Positions 18,068 to 25,667 of a stretch of DNA of 64,000 nt are shown here, one piece after another. Under the pieces are notes generated by a model. It was given only the letters and a program-made list of their open reading frames with translations, was not told the DNA's origin and searched no databases. Where the stretch lies: assembly GCF_019264485.1 (NCBI RefSeq), contig NZ_JAHVAA010000008.1, positions 1 to 64,000 of the forward strand, read 5' to 3'. The first letter of the stretch is position 1, and each line of letters starts with the position of its first letter. Position numbers and translations under genes: made by a program. The DNA is from Sediminibacterium sp. Its GTDB lineage: Bacteria > Bacteroidota > Bacteroidia > Chitinophagales > Chitinophagaceae.

Positions 18068-18328
18068 TTACGAATGCGAAATATCCTGCCCCTGAAATTT
18101 CTTAGCAGTATCAATTCTTTTTTGAGTGATAGAAAATCGTATCGTGTCTGCATGAAAGATCCGTACTGCACCTTCCTCTTCCAATAGGCTAAGACAGAAA
18201 TAGATGGCTGACCAGTCAATCGGTAAACGCAAAATCAATTCACGTGGAATAAATTGGTATAAACTAGGTTGAGTAGATCCCTTAGCCATCTGTGCAAGAG
18301 TCGACAATATCAATTCTTTCTGTTCCAT
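18068..18328 (-). CDS. Hypothetical protein, possible winged-helix fold
   Basis: An 86-residue protein with no recognised family. The sequence is mostly helical with a short beta-like end (EEGAVRIFHADTIRFSITQKR), an arrangement seen in small winged-helix proteins (helices, then LLEEEGAV and a beta hairpin). It stands 69 bases upstream of the small Xre gene on the same strand, which suggests a regulatory partner. This is inference from shape. Confidence 0.55.
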   Translation of the reverse strand: MEQKELILSTLAQMAKGSTQPSLYQFIPRELILRLPIDWSAIYFCLSLLEEEGAVRIFHADTIRFSITQKRIDTAKKFQGQDISHS

Positions 18329-18405
18329 CTGCCGAAGATAAGGGTTGGAAAATCAAATGATAAAATGACGGGGAAACCTTTTAAACATTCACATATTTTT
18401 ACACC

Positions 18406-18654
18406 ATGCCGGAAAACTTTGAACTTCCTTTATGGTACAATGGAAAAAAAATCATGTTACCTGCTGAATTTCAGCCATGGGGATACACACACCGCATTAC
18501 TGTCTATGTTGAGGACTTTCCATTTGTGTTTGAACTCGATGAAGAAAAAAATTATAGGACTATCGTATTGGAACAGGATAGAAAAAAAGCGGAGAAAATA
18601 GACCAACAATTATTACAGGCTATTGCGGAAACCTTGCAGAAATTATTTTCCTAA
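18406..18654 (+). CDS. Hypothetical small protein of the mobilisable module
   Basis: An 82-residue soluble protein (FELPLWYNGKKIMLPAEFQPWGYTHRITVYVEDFPFVFELDEEKNYR...). The first half looks beta-rich, and the second half is an acidic and basic helix (RKKAEKIDQQLLQAIAETLQKLF). I do not recognise a named domain. Its stop codon overlaps by four bases the stop of the convergent gene at 18651. Confidence 0.6.
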   Translation: MPENFELPLWYNGKKIMLPAEFQPWGYTHRITVYVEDFPFVFELDEEKNYRTIVLEQDRKKAEKIDQQLLQAIAETLQKLFS

Positions 18655-19049
18655 CTATCCATTGATTTATACACTGCACTATCGAACCCTATAAAAATGC
18701 TGATATAACCTTCATCTTTAAAATGGTAACCGTATCGATAACAGAAAATAAAGTCCTTGTGCGTATGCGTATAATAATCCAGGTTAAATCCCTGTTTGAT
18801 AATCTGCTCCCTTTTCTTTTTTACATACTCCTTATTCCCCAGAGCCTTACCCAGTATTAAAAAATTCTTCAAAAGAATTTTATTAATCTTTTTAATATCC
18901 GGATGGGTATCAGCCCGCCTGGGATTATGATGGGCTGCTTTGCATTGCTCATTACAGAACTTGGCATCCTTACGCATTTTAGGATCAAGTGCTTTGCCAC
19001 AGCCAACATAAAGACAGTATCGTTTGGGTTGTAAGGCGTCTGTTTCCAT
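18651..19049 (-). CDS. Hypothetical protein with N-terminal zinc-ribbon-like motif
   Basis: A 132-residue protein. The first 35 residues hold CLYVGCGKALDPKMRKDAKFCNEQCKAAHH, a C-x4-C...C-x3-C pattern with flanking His, as in treble-clef zinc ribbons found in mobile-element proteins. The rest is helical and basic, then aromatic (YYTHTHKDFIFCYRYGYHF). It is divergent from the SSB gene, sharing the palindrome-bearing spacer 19050-19162. Confidence 0.6.
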   Translation of the reverse strand: METDALQPKRYCLYVGCGKALDPKMRKDAKFCNEQCKAAHHNPRRADTHPDIKKINKILLKNFLILGKALGNKEYVKKKREQIIKQGFNLDYYTHTHKDFIFCYRYGYHFKDEGYISIFIGFDSAVYKSMDS

Positions 19050-19065
19050 TCATAAATCTAATCAA

Positions 19066-19088
19066 ATATCCGTATCAGATACGGATAT
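19066..19088. promoter_or_regulatory. Perfect 23-base palindrome with extra half site (operator or iteron candidate)
   Basis: ATATCCGTATC-A-GATACGGATAT has perfect 11-base arms. A further CGGATAT copy follows at 19098-19104. It lies in the 113-base spacer between the divergent zinc-ribbon and SSB genes, which is where a repressor or replication protein would bind. Function inferred. Confidence 0.5.
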
Positions 19089-19162
19089 TATACGAAACGG
19101 ATATGGATAAATACGGTTTACCTCATTTTGAAATTCAAGTTTTGCAATTCAAATCACACATC

Positions 19163-19492
19163 ATGAAAACAAAAAACTTCGTTCAGTTGATCGGCTATCT
19201 CGGCAACGACCCCGAGATACATTTGACCATTACAGGTAGGATATTGGGTCGTTTACGATTAGCTACTGACTTCTTCCTTAAAAATGAAGATGGTACCAGT
19301 TCAAAAAAAACAACATGGCATGACATCAATGCCTGGAACAAACTGGCAGAAACCCTACCTGGTCAATTCATTAAGGGAAGCCATGTAATGGTAGAGGGAG
19401 AGATCCAATACCGCACGTTCCTTGATCATGAGGGTCACAAACGCTACGTAACCGAAATCAAAGCCGCCAACATCCTTAACCTCGACCGTTGA
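19163..19492 (+). CDS. ssb: Single-stranded DNA-binding protein (OB fold), first copy
   Basis: A 109-residue SSB-type OB-fold protein. NFVQLIGYLGNDPEI, FRL-like ATDFF, WHDINAWNKLAE, KGSHVMVEGEIQYRTFLDHEGHKRY and EIKAANILNL follow the SSB strand order. The acidic C-terminal tail of housekeeping SSB is missing, as is usual for plasmid SSBs without partner docking. I chose the ATG at 19163 because the frame upstream is unrelated to SSB. It probably protects transferred single-stranded DNA. Confidence 0.9.
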   Translation: MKTKNFVQLIGYLGNDPEIHLTITGRILGRLRLATDFFLKNEDGTSSKKTTWHDINAWNKLAETLPGQFIKGSHVMVEGEIQYRTFLDHEGHKRYVTEIKAANILNLDR

Positions 19493-19502
19493 CCCCAAAT
19501 AC

Positions 19503-20063
19503 ATGCTTATGAAAACTGGCTCCATTAAATTCACCTACCGCACCCCCCAACCTCTCAAAGGTTGGGGTTGCCGGTTTGACTCTCTGACAGAACTACGTTT
19601 TGCAATTTCAGTTTTAGAAGACCATGCCTTGATTCGTTCCCCTCTTTCACTGTATTTCCATCCCGGTTCAGGTCAGTTGACGCATTTCCCAAAATTTGCC
19701 TATCGGAGATACACACCCGATTTCTTGATCCGCAATTACGAAACAAAAAAAGCCACCCTTGTTGAAATCAAACCACGGGCATTTGAAGACGAGTCTTCCC
19801 TGGCATTGCACCAAATGGTCGCAAACAATTACATCCGAACGCTGAAACTTGATTGGCAGTATAAAGTCATTTTTGATGACGAGATAATCCTATCAGCAGG
19901 ACAACTAACCCATTACCATGACTGTCTGCAACTCGCAGTGAAAGACAGATTTAAGTGGTATGAAGAATACTACAAAAGAATAACCGGTAACCCACATTTA
20001 ACTGCACACAAATCAAATGCAGAAATGGAATTTCTCATGCGTGGATGGTTACCTGAAAAATAA
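19503..20063 (+). CDS. TnsA-like endonuclease domain protein, first copy
   Basis: A 186-residue protein with a restriction-like PD-(D/E)XK core as in the TnsA N-terminal domain: SLTELRFAISVLED gives the leading Glu, then RRYTPDFLIRN, then ATLVEIKPR. The order E ... PDF ... E-x-K fits the TnsA catalytic set. It lacks the TnsA C-terminal winged helix, and no TnsB, TnsC or Cas gene is present, so this is not a Tn7-type transposase in context. It starts 10 bases after ssb; an alternative Met lies at 19509. Confidence 0.75.
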   Translation: MLMKTGSIKFTYRTPQPLKGWGCRFDSLTELRFAISVLEDHALIRSPLSLYFHPGSGQLTHFPKFAYRRYTPDFLIRNYETKKATLVEIKPRAFEDESSLALHQMVANNYIRTLKLDWQYKVIFDDEIILSAGQLTHYHDCLQLAVKDRFKWYEEYYKRITGNPHLTAHKSNAEMEFLMRGWLPEK

Positions 20064-20070
20064 CAACACC

Positions 20071-20586
20071 ATGGCAAAATTTACCTACCATCAAAATTCG
20101 ATCGCCTGTTTATATCAAGGTGAATGGCTTGATTCCATACTGGAGTTGCGCTACATCCTTTCAGTTGAAGAATCCCATTGCTGGTTGCGGGAAGATTTAT
20201 CCATTTATTACAATCTGGATGAAGCGCCAGAAGGAATAAAAGGTGGCCTAAAAACATATACACCCGATTTTCTAGTACGGAATATCTACACTGGTAAAGC
20301 TACGCTGGTGGAATTAAAACCTTCAGCTTATGATGATCATTGGGAACTTCTCCGAAGAAGAAAAATCGCTGAAAATTTTATACAGTTCATGGGATTTGAC
20401 TGGGATTTTAAAGTAGTCTTTTCCCACCAAATAGTATTGCCCCGTCGGGCCCAATTAAAATTTGATAATTTCCTCGACAAGTGGCGAATCGGATTTTCGC
20501 CTCAAAAATTGTATAAACTCGATTGCCAATCATTGAGCTATTCAGATTTTGTTATGTATGGTGGCTCACAAGCAATCGTAACCTGA
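20071..20586 (+). CDS. TnsA-like endonuclease domain protein, second copy
   Basis: A 171-residue paralogue of the preceding gene. DSILELRYILSVEE, KTYTPDFLVRN and KATLVELKPSAYDD repeat the E, PDF, E-x-K nuclease core at the same spacing. The start at 20071 follows the previous stop by seven bases. Two copies side by side suggest a heterodimer that nicks or cuts both strands, or one specialised partner. A role in processing transfer intermediates or in host-DNA attack is inference. Confidence 0.75.
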   Translation: MAKFTYHQNSIACLYQGEWLDSILELRYILSVEESHCWLREDLSIYYNLDEAPEGIKGGLKTYTPDFLVRNIYTGKATLVELKPSAYDDHWELLRRRKIAENFIQFMGFDWDFKVVFSHQIVLPRRAQLKFDNFLDKWRIGFSPQKLYKLDCQSLSYSDFVMYGGSQAIVT

Positions 20587-20671
20587 TGACATCATCCGTT
20601 GCGACGCTCCGTTCATGGTTCTGTTCCCTGATATCTCTTACCCTATTTCAAATCGCTCATTGCTACAACCA

Positions 20672-20721
20672 GTAGAGAGCACATCCCCTGCACAGCCTTA
20701 AACAGGGGATGCGCTCCCTAC
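20672..20721. repeat. Inverted repeat in spacer after the TnsA-like genes
   Basis: Nineteen-base arms at 20672-20690 and 20703-20721, built around CATCCCCTG/CAGGGGATG, pair with two mismatches over a 12-base loop. There is no T-tract directly after, so it is either a weak terminator or a protein-binding site. Confidence 0.5.
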
Positions 20722-20743
20722 TTATTAACAAAAAAAATATTGT

Positions 20744-21208
20744 ATGCAACCCTCAGAAAATAATTGGAACATGGTAAGTGAAATCGAATTGGTTTACAGA
20801 TCAAAAATTAAAGCAACACAAAGACCTTTATTAAGATCCTCAAATGATGTTTTTGAATTTTTATTGCAACATTGGAACCATGACAAGATTGAATTGATAG
20901 AAAATGCAAAAGCGATTTTCTTAAATACCGCCTGTAATGTTCTCGGACTTCTCGACATTTCAATGGGCGGAACTACCAGCACTATTGTAGACCCCAAGAT
21001 TGTTTTTCTACCAGCTATTAAACTTAATGCCAATCGCATTATACTTGCCCATAATCACCCATCCGGCAGGGTAAATCCTAGCGCAAATGACCTTTTGTTT
21101 ACAGAAAATATATGTAAGGCAGGAATGTTGCTTGAGATTAAAATTATGGATCACATGATCATCTCCAAAGACACTTATTACTCTTTTGCAGACGAGGGTA
21201 AAATCTGA
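20744..21208 (+). CDS. RadC-like JAB (JAMM) domain protein
   Basis: A 154-residue protein of the RadC family. The JAMM metal site is complete: Glu within the KIELIENAKAIFLNT region, then ILAHNHPSG, with the Asp in NPSANDLLF, giving H-x-H-x(10)-D. VLGLLDISMGGTTSTIVDP is the typical RadC beta sheet. The N-terminal UPF0758 helix-hairpin-helix of chromosomal RadC is absent, as in the short copies carried by plasmids and islands. The exact role of RadC is unsettled. Here it sits in the same module as E1/E2/ubiquitin-like genes, where a JAB peptidase would fit. A second Met at 20771 is possible. Confidence 0.88.
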   Translation: MQPSENNWNMVSEIELVYRSKIKATQRPLLRSSNDVFEFLLQHWNHDKIELIENAKAIFLNTACNVLGLLDISMGGTTSTIVDPKIVFLPAIKLNANRIILAHNHPSGRVNPSANDLLFTENICKAGMLLEIKIMDHMIISKDTYYSFADEGKI

Positions 21209-21221
21209 TCCTGTCGATTTC

Positions 21222-21260
21222 TTATCAACCCCTCCATTGGTATTGAGAGGGGATTGATAA
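21222..21260. terminator. Terminator-like hairpin after the RadC-like gene
   Basis: TTATCAACCCCTC at 21222-21234 pairs with GAGGGGATTGATAA at 21247-21260 with one bulge, followed by an A-rich and T-rich stretch. It separates the JAB gene from the second ssb. Confidence 0.55.
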
Positions 21261-21298
21261 AAAATCTCCATTACATTTTTTTAATTAAAAAACATTTT

Positions 21299-21676
21299 AT
21301 GCAAATCACAGGAAGGATCACAGCCGATGCAAAAATCAACACAGTAAAAGGCGACAAAGAAGTCGTCAATTTCTCCATTGCTGTTAATGACCGCTACAAA
21401 GTAAAAGGAACAAACGAGGTAAAGGAGTTCGTCACATTCATCAATGTCGCCTGGTGGATGAGTACCGGAATCCTTAAAATATTAAAAAAAGGCGCGATCG
21501 TGACAGTTACTGGTCGCTTATCGTGCAATGCTTACATCGACATGAATGGCAATGCAAAGGCAAGTATCAATTTCAACGCGGATAAGATCGATCTGATCCA
21601 TTCCAAAAAAGCGGAAGCAGTGATTGAAGCGGAGACTTCTTTGATTACTGAACCGGTTGCAGACCTGCCATTTTAA
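21299..21676 (+). CDS. ssb: Single-stranded DNA-binding protein, second copy
   Basis: A 125-residue SSB. MQITGRITADAKINTVKGDKEVV, FSIAVNDRY, VTFINVAWW and LKKGAIVTVTGRL follow the OB fold. The C-terminus ends DLPF, the acidic-hydrophobic tip by which SSBs recruit partner proteins; the first copy at 19163 lacks it. ATG at 21299 is the only start that gives a clean SSB N-terminus. The two SSBs therefore differ in their ability to dock host repair and replication proteins. Confidence 0.9.
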   Translation: MQITGRITADAKINTVKGDKEVVNFSIAVNDRYKVKGTNEVKEFVTFINVAWWMSTGILKILKKGAIVTVTGRLSCNAYIDMNGNAKASINFNADKIDLIHSKKAEAVIEAETSLITEPVADLPF

Positions 21677-21697
21677 TCACCCAAAAACACTTCGCAA

Positions 21698-22756
21698 ATG
21701 TCACACGAAATCAATTTTAATGAAAACACTGGAAAGCACAGCTTCTTTTCAGTAAAGGAAACGCCCTGGCATGGATTAGGGCAGGTGATTGAAGATTATC
21801 CTACCAGTAAGGAAGCGCTTCAGTTTGCAGGGCTTGACTATAAAGTAGAAAAAAGAGCCCTCTTCACTTACGATAACGAAAACCAGGAGGCAGATGAAGA
21901 AACCGGCATTAAGATTCCCGAACTGGAAGTGCCTGATCACCACGCTACCATACGTATAGATACCGAAGAGGTGCTCGGTGTGGTTGGAAAGGATTACGAG
22001 GTAGTACAGAATGTTGATGCCTTCTCATTCTTCGATTCGATCATCGGTGGGGATGGTATTCTTTACGAAACCGCAGGCGCATTGGGAAAAGGCGAAAGGA
22101 TATTTATCACGGCCAAGTTGCCAGGTTACATCAAAGTGGGTAATGATGATTGTATTGAAAAATACATCTTCCTGACCACATCACACGATGGCTATGGAAG
22201 CATCATGGCAGCATTTACACCTGTCAGGATCGTTTGTAACAATACCCTTAATGCTGCCTTGTCAAATCAAATCAATTCAGTAAAGATCAGGCACACCGCC
22301 AATGCAAAAGACAGGCTGGAACAGGCACACAGGTTGATGGGCATTACAGGTAATATTTCTGAAAAAATGCAGGAGGTATTTAACCAGTGGGCGAAGATCA
22401 CCGTGTCTGATGCAGAAATGAAACAGTTGATTCAGTTTGCCCTTGTGCCAAACCGTGAAGCGCTTATGGCGCTCCAACAGGGAAGAACGGACGAATGTTC
22501 AACTTACTATCAGAATATGTGTGATGCAGCCTTCCAGTATGCCATGGAAAGTGATGCGCAGCAGATGGATACTACCCGTGGAACGCTGTTTGGTCTGTAC
22601 AATGCCATTACCGGCTATTTTCAGAACGTTCGCAAATACAAGGATAACACCGCTAAGATGAAATCATTGCTTTATGGCGGACTTGCCCAGCAGCGCGGAC
22701 AAACAACATTTAACCTCTGTACGAGTTTTGCAGCAGGTAAACAGGAGATCAGCTAA
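21698..22756 (+). CDS. DUF932 (phage/plasmid-like TIGR03299) protein
   Basis: A 352-residue protein. FSVKETPWHGLGQVIEDYPTSKEAL is the hallmark opening of DUF932 proteins, which are carried by phages and plasmids next to recombination and SSB genes. LGVVGKDYEVVQN and PVRIVCNNTLNAAL are further family landmarks. The biochemical role is unknown; the family is suspected to act in phage or plasmid DNA metabolism. It follows ssb by 21 bases, in the same direction. Confidence 0.85.
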   Translation: MSHEINFNENTGKHSFFSVKETPWHGLGQVIEDYPTSKEALQFAGLDYKVEKRALFTYDNENQEADEETGIKIPELEVPDHHATIRIDTEEVLGVVGKDYEVVQNVDAFSFFDSIIGGDGILYETAGALGKGERIFITAKLPGYIKVGNDDCIEKYIFLTTSHDGYGSIMAAFTPVRIVCNNTLNAALSNQINSVKIRHTANAKDRLEQAHRLMGITGNISEKMQEVFNQWAKITVSDAEMKQLIQFALVPNREALMALQQGRTDECSTYYQNMCDAAFQYAMESDAQQMDTTRGTLFGLYNAITGYFQNVRKYKDNTAKMKSLLYGGLAQQRGQTTFNLCTSFAAGKQEIS

Positions 22757-22826
22757 GAAACAAAGGGCTGCTTTTAAGAAGGCTACCCTTTTCACTAAAA
22801 TTATCTAAAAAATAAAGTCATTTAAT

Positions 22827-23588
22827 ATGAAACATAATTTCCACGAAAGAAAGGCAAACAGGATTGACCATGCAAAGAAGCAGGCGAAGAAAAATGAAGA
22901 GCTTTCTGATTCTTTATTTGAAAAGGCCAGTAAGATGGCTTCTATAGTCCCCATGGGTCAGCCGATACTTGTCGGACACCACAGCGAAAAATCAGACCGG
23001 AATTACCGAAACAAGATCCACAACACATTTGGCAAAGCATTTGAAGCAGAGGACAAGGCAAAATATTACCACGATAAAGCAGAAACCATAGAGTCGAATG
23101 ATGCAATTTCATCTGATGATCCTGAAGCACTGGCCAAGTTGAAGGATAAGCTCGCTTCACTTCAAAAGAGCCAGGACTTTATGAAAGCAGCCAATCAGTG
23201 CCTGCGAAAAAAAGATAAAGAAGGGTTTCTCAAACTCGAAATGGCCACAGAAGGAATGTGGGGAGAATTAAACTGCCCCAACAACTTCGGATTTCCACAT
23301 TACAAGTTTTCCAACAATTCTGCGGAGATCAGGAGGATTAAAGATCGCATAGTACAACTTCAAAAGATACAGGCGCTTGAAACAAAAGAAATACGCATTG
23401 GCGACTCTACAATCGTCATTAATGTTGAAGCCAACCGTGTGCAGATTTTATTCAATTCTATTCCACCGGAGGAAATGCGAAAAAAACTGAAATTAAATGG
23501 GTTCAGATGGTCTCCAACCCAGGGTGTATGGCAGCGGCATATTACCAATTATGCCATCTATATCGCAAAACAATTACTCACCGTTTAA
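22827..23588 (+). CDS. DUF3560 domain protein
   Basis: A 253-residue protein. The N-terminal helix-rich part begins with NFHERKANRIDHAKKQAKKNEELSD and GQPILVGHHSEKSDRNYRNK, the conserved DUF3560 core with its HHSEKSDR motif. The C-terminal 60 residues (IVINVEANRVQILFNSIPPEEMRKKLKLNGFRWSPTQGVWQRH) resemble the small beta-alpha modules found in plasmid antirestriction and phage proteins. It belongs to the co-directional plasmid gene run. Function unknown. Confidence 0.82.
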   Translation: MKHNFHERKANRIDHAKKQAKKNEELSDSLFEKASKMASIVPMGQPILVGHHSEKSDRNYRNKIHNTFGKAFEAEDKAKYYHDKAETIESNDAISSDDPEALAKLKDKLASLQKSQDFMKAANQCLRKKDKEGFLKLEMATEGMWGELNCPNNFGFPHYKFSNNSAEIRRIKDRIVQLQKIQALETKEIRIGDSTIVINVEANRVQILFNSIPPEEMRKKLKLNGFRWSPTQGVWQRHITNYAIYIAKQLLTV

Positions 23589-23597
23589 TCAATTAAT

Positions 23598-24260
23598 ATG
23601 CAAACGAATTTCTTTTCCCGGATCAAGCTACTAAATGTAACCGGCAACCTACGAATGAATATCCAGCCACAGGAAAATGGTGAACTGATTGTATCGCTCT
23701 TATTGGACACGTCACATATCAAGGATAAATCAGCGAAACTGATTCCGCCACTTGTATTAAAGGGTAGTGATAGTGACCTTGACAACGGATTTTTCCAAGC
23801 AATTAGCCAACCGGTTCAGACTACCCAATCACTCCTGGTAAACATGCAGCAGCATGTCGAAGCACTGGATAAAGCCAATAAAGAATCACGTATCGAAAAA
23901 GACAAACAGGATACGCAGAAAAAAGACAAGGATGGGAAACGGAAAAAGTTTGACGAACAGATGAAAAAAGTGGATGACTTAGTGAAGTTGAAAAAGATCG
24001 GTGAGGCCATCGGGCAGTTACCAGACCTGAAGCAATTCCCTGAATTTGAAACGGAGATCAAGAAGAAAAGCCAGGAACTGCGGGGACAGCATTCATCACT
24101 TTCCTTGTTTGCTGATGAAACTGTAATCAAAGGCAGCGAAGAAGATACAACCGAGGAAAACGAAGGCAATACTGATGTAGATGATGATAACAACGAAGAC
24201 AACGATGAGGAGATCCTCGAAGAGAACGATGACAATTATGAGGATGAATACAACGCATAA
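23598..24260 (+). CDS. PRTRC system protein E
   Basis: A 220-residue protein. The N-terminal 80 residues match the PRTRC-E pattern (FFSRIKLLNVTGNLRMNI, ELIVSLLLDT, LIPPLVLKG, FFQAIS). The middle is a long charged coiled-coil segment (90-160, rich in K, D and E). The last 45 residues are strongly acidic (runs of E and D around DVDDDNNEDNDEE). The PRTRC set (ParB-related, ThiF-related cassette) is a plasmid and island gene cluster of unknown function. It leads the PRTRC operon here. Confidence 0.82.
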   Translation: MQTNFFSRIKLLNVTGNLRMNIQPQENGELIVSLLLDTSHIKDKSAKLIPPLVLKGSDSDLDNGFFQAISQPVQTTQSLLVNMQQHVEALDKANKESRIEKDKQDTQKKDKDGKRKKFDEQMKKVDDLVKLKKIGEAIGQLPDLKQFPEFETEIKKKSQELRGQHSSLSLFADETVIKGSEEDTTEENEGNTDVDDDNNEDNDEEILEENDDNYEDEYNA

Positions 24261-24286
24261 TTTATATACCGCTAAAACTATTATCC

Positions 24287-24505
24287 ATGTTAATCAGTAA
24301 TACTTTACCTCGTGTTTTTCTTTACGACCAGCAGGGTTCTAAACTGGTTCTTTCAGATCCTTCGATAACCATGCAACCAGAAGCGGTGCTGAATATGTAC
24401 GCACAGACTTACCCTGAATTAACCACCGCCAAGATCGAAGGACCGGAAATCAAAAATGACAGGGTGGAATACATCTTCCAGGCAATGCTTGGCACAAAAG
24501 GATAA
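24287..24505 (+). CDS. PRTRC system protein C (prokaryotic ubiquitin-like)
   Basis: A 72-residue protein. RVFLYDQQGSKLVLSDPSITMQPEAVLNMYAQTYPELTTAKIEGPEIKND is the PRTRC-C family, which is predicted to have a beta-grasp ubiquitin-like fold. The C-terminus is short and exposed and ends LGTKG, that is with a free glycine, as required for E1-type adenylation. It lies in one operon with E2-like and E1-like genes. Conjugation or thiocarboxylate formation is a prediction from fold and neighbours. Confidence 0.85.
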   Translation: MLISNTLPRVFLYDQQGSKLVLSDPSITMQPEAVLNMYAQTYPELTTAKIEGPEIKNDRVEYIFQAMLGTKG

Positions 24506-24507
24506 CC

Positions 24508-24684
24508 ATGAATAAAAGATGTAAAATAAGATTTGTAAAACCCGTTAAAAATCATTCGTTATGCCAGCAGTTAGCACAGATCGGGCAGTTCGCAGAAAGG
24601 TTAAACAAATTGCCGGACTCAGACGCAGTAAAAAAAGCAAAATTGCGTGCGGTACCTGTGGACCAGTTGCCCCTGATTTTTTAA
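24508..24684 (+). CDS. N-terminal part of PRTRC F-like protein (before a frameshift)
   Basis: ATG two bases after the PRTRC-C stop opens a 58-codon frame with normal protein composition (KLPDSDAVKKAKLRAVPVDQLPLIF) that ends at TAA inside a run of six T. A shift of minus one at that T-run (24677-24682) continues as LRQQFLPITFNKTS in the large frame that runs to 25667. The natural gene is therefore probably 24508-25667, about 386 residues, broken by a one-base loss or read by slippage. Confidence 0.6.
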   Translation: MNKRCKIRFVKPVKNHSLCQQLAQIGQFAERLNKLPDSDAVKKAKLRAVPVDQLPLIF

Positions 24685-25667
24685 GGCAGCAGTTCTTACC
24701 GATAACATTCAATAAGACCTCCAACGCTCAGAATTGGGAAAAGATTGAAAAGATGTTTTTTGCTTCCGTAAAACATTTATGCACCTTGCATAAAATTAAT
24801 TTTATAAACGACCCTGATCTTTCTTTCCCAATGAACATTGCGGTTGCTTACCGCTTCTTAAAAAAAGAACTGGGAACCATTGATTCTTCGCTATACCTGT
24901 TGATCACGGAGAACAGGAATAAGACTACACTTGCCACCATTAAGTCACTGCACAAAGATTACGACCTGTTTTATGTGCCGTTAAACGCACTGGATGAATT
25001 GCACCGTGATAAGAACAAAGGCTGCTTTGATCTTGTGCTTTCAGTATTTGGTTATCTCAACCAACATGTCCGGTTGCCTTTGCTATGTGAAAACGATTAC
25101 CTGAGTGGATGCTATGAGGCAATAACGGAGTGGGCAACCAATGCAGACAATGAACTGGAAGAAGCAGAGTACAACCGCTATCGTACCGATTTAAAAGCTA
25201 TGCATAAAAAGATCAGCATTCTTGAAAAAGCGGTGCTTAATTCTTCCCATTTGGCTGCATTTAAAAAAAGGCTGAATGCATTTAAACCCTTTGGCAATAC
25301 TGAAAGAAGATTAAAGGTGGTTGCTCGGAAATTTTATTCGCTTTACCAAGAGTTCCCAAACAGAAGTTTTCACAAAAATATTCATTGTGAACACCTGGAA
25401 GAAGAGGAAGGTGAACGAGGATATCCTGATCATTATTTTAGCTTTTTCTGGGACGACCATTGCTGGATCCACGACCACCTGGTGGAATACGTGAATTGCG
25501 ACTTGCAGGAACGCTTAGAATTTGAAGTACCGGTATCAGTTCAATATTTTGACAGGAAGCAAACTTCGGTTACGCACGCATTTCCATTTGAGAACAAATT
25601 ACTCACCCTGATGGACGAACTCTGCGCCGTCTTATATCGTTTTAATTATGAAAAACATCACGACTGA
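24561..25667 (+). CDS. PRTRC F-like hypothetical protein, main part
   Basis: A large frame of 368 codons. Its first 40 codons overlap the 24508 frame and look unlike protein from this region (many R, K and C), so real coding probably starts at LRQQFLPITF around 24681. The body has helices and acidic-aromatic patches (FKPFGNTERRLKVVARKFYSLYQEFPN, DHYFSFFWDDHCWIHDHLVEYVN). Position between PRTRC-C and PRTRC-B fits PRTRC protein F, but I cannot confirm the family by motif. Confidence 0.6.
   Translation: MPAVSTDRAVRRKVKQIAGLRRSKKSKIACGTCGPVAPDFLRQQFLPITFNKTSNAQNWEKIEKMFFASVKHLCTLHKINFINDPDLSFPMNIAVAYRFLKKELGTIDSSLYLLITENRNKTTLATIKSLHKDYDLFYVPLNALDELHRDKNKGCFDLVLSVFGYLNQHVRLPLLCENDYLSGCYEAITEWATNADNELEEAEYNRYRTDLKAMHKKISILEKAVLNSSHLAAFKKRLNAFKPFGNTERRLKVVARKFYSLYQEFPNRSFHKNIHCEHLEEEEGERGYPDHYFSFFWDDHCWIHDHLVEYVNCDLQERLEFEVPVSVQYFDRKQTSVTHAFPFENKLLTLMDELCAVLYRFNYEKHHD

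Noticed and set aside
19503..20586. Tn7-like or CRISPR-associated transposon
   Set aside because: TnsA-like genes are present but no TnsB, TnsC, TniQ or Cas gene and no terminal repeats were seen.
23816..24235. 139-codon Ser-rich minus-strand frame
   Set aside because: It is the reverse reading of the acidic Glu/Asp-rich tail of PRTRC-E; Ser runs are a by-product.
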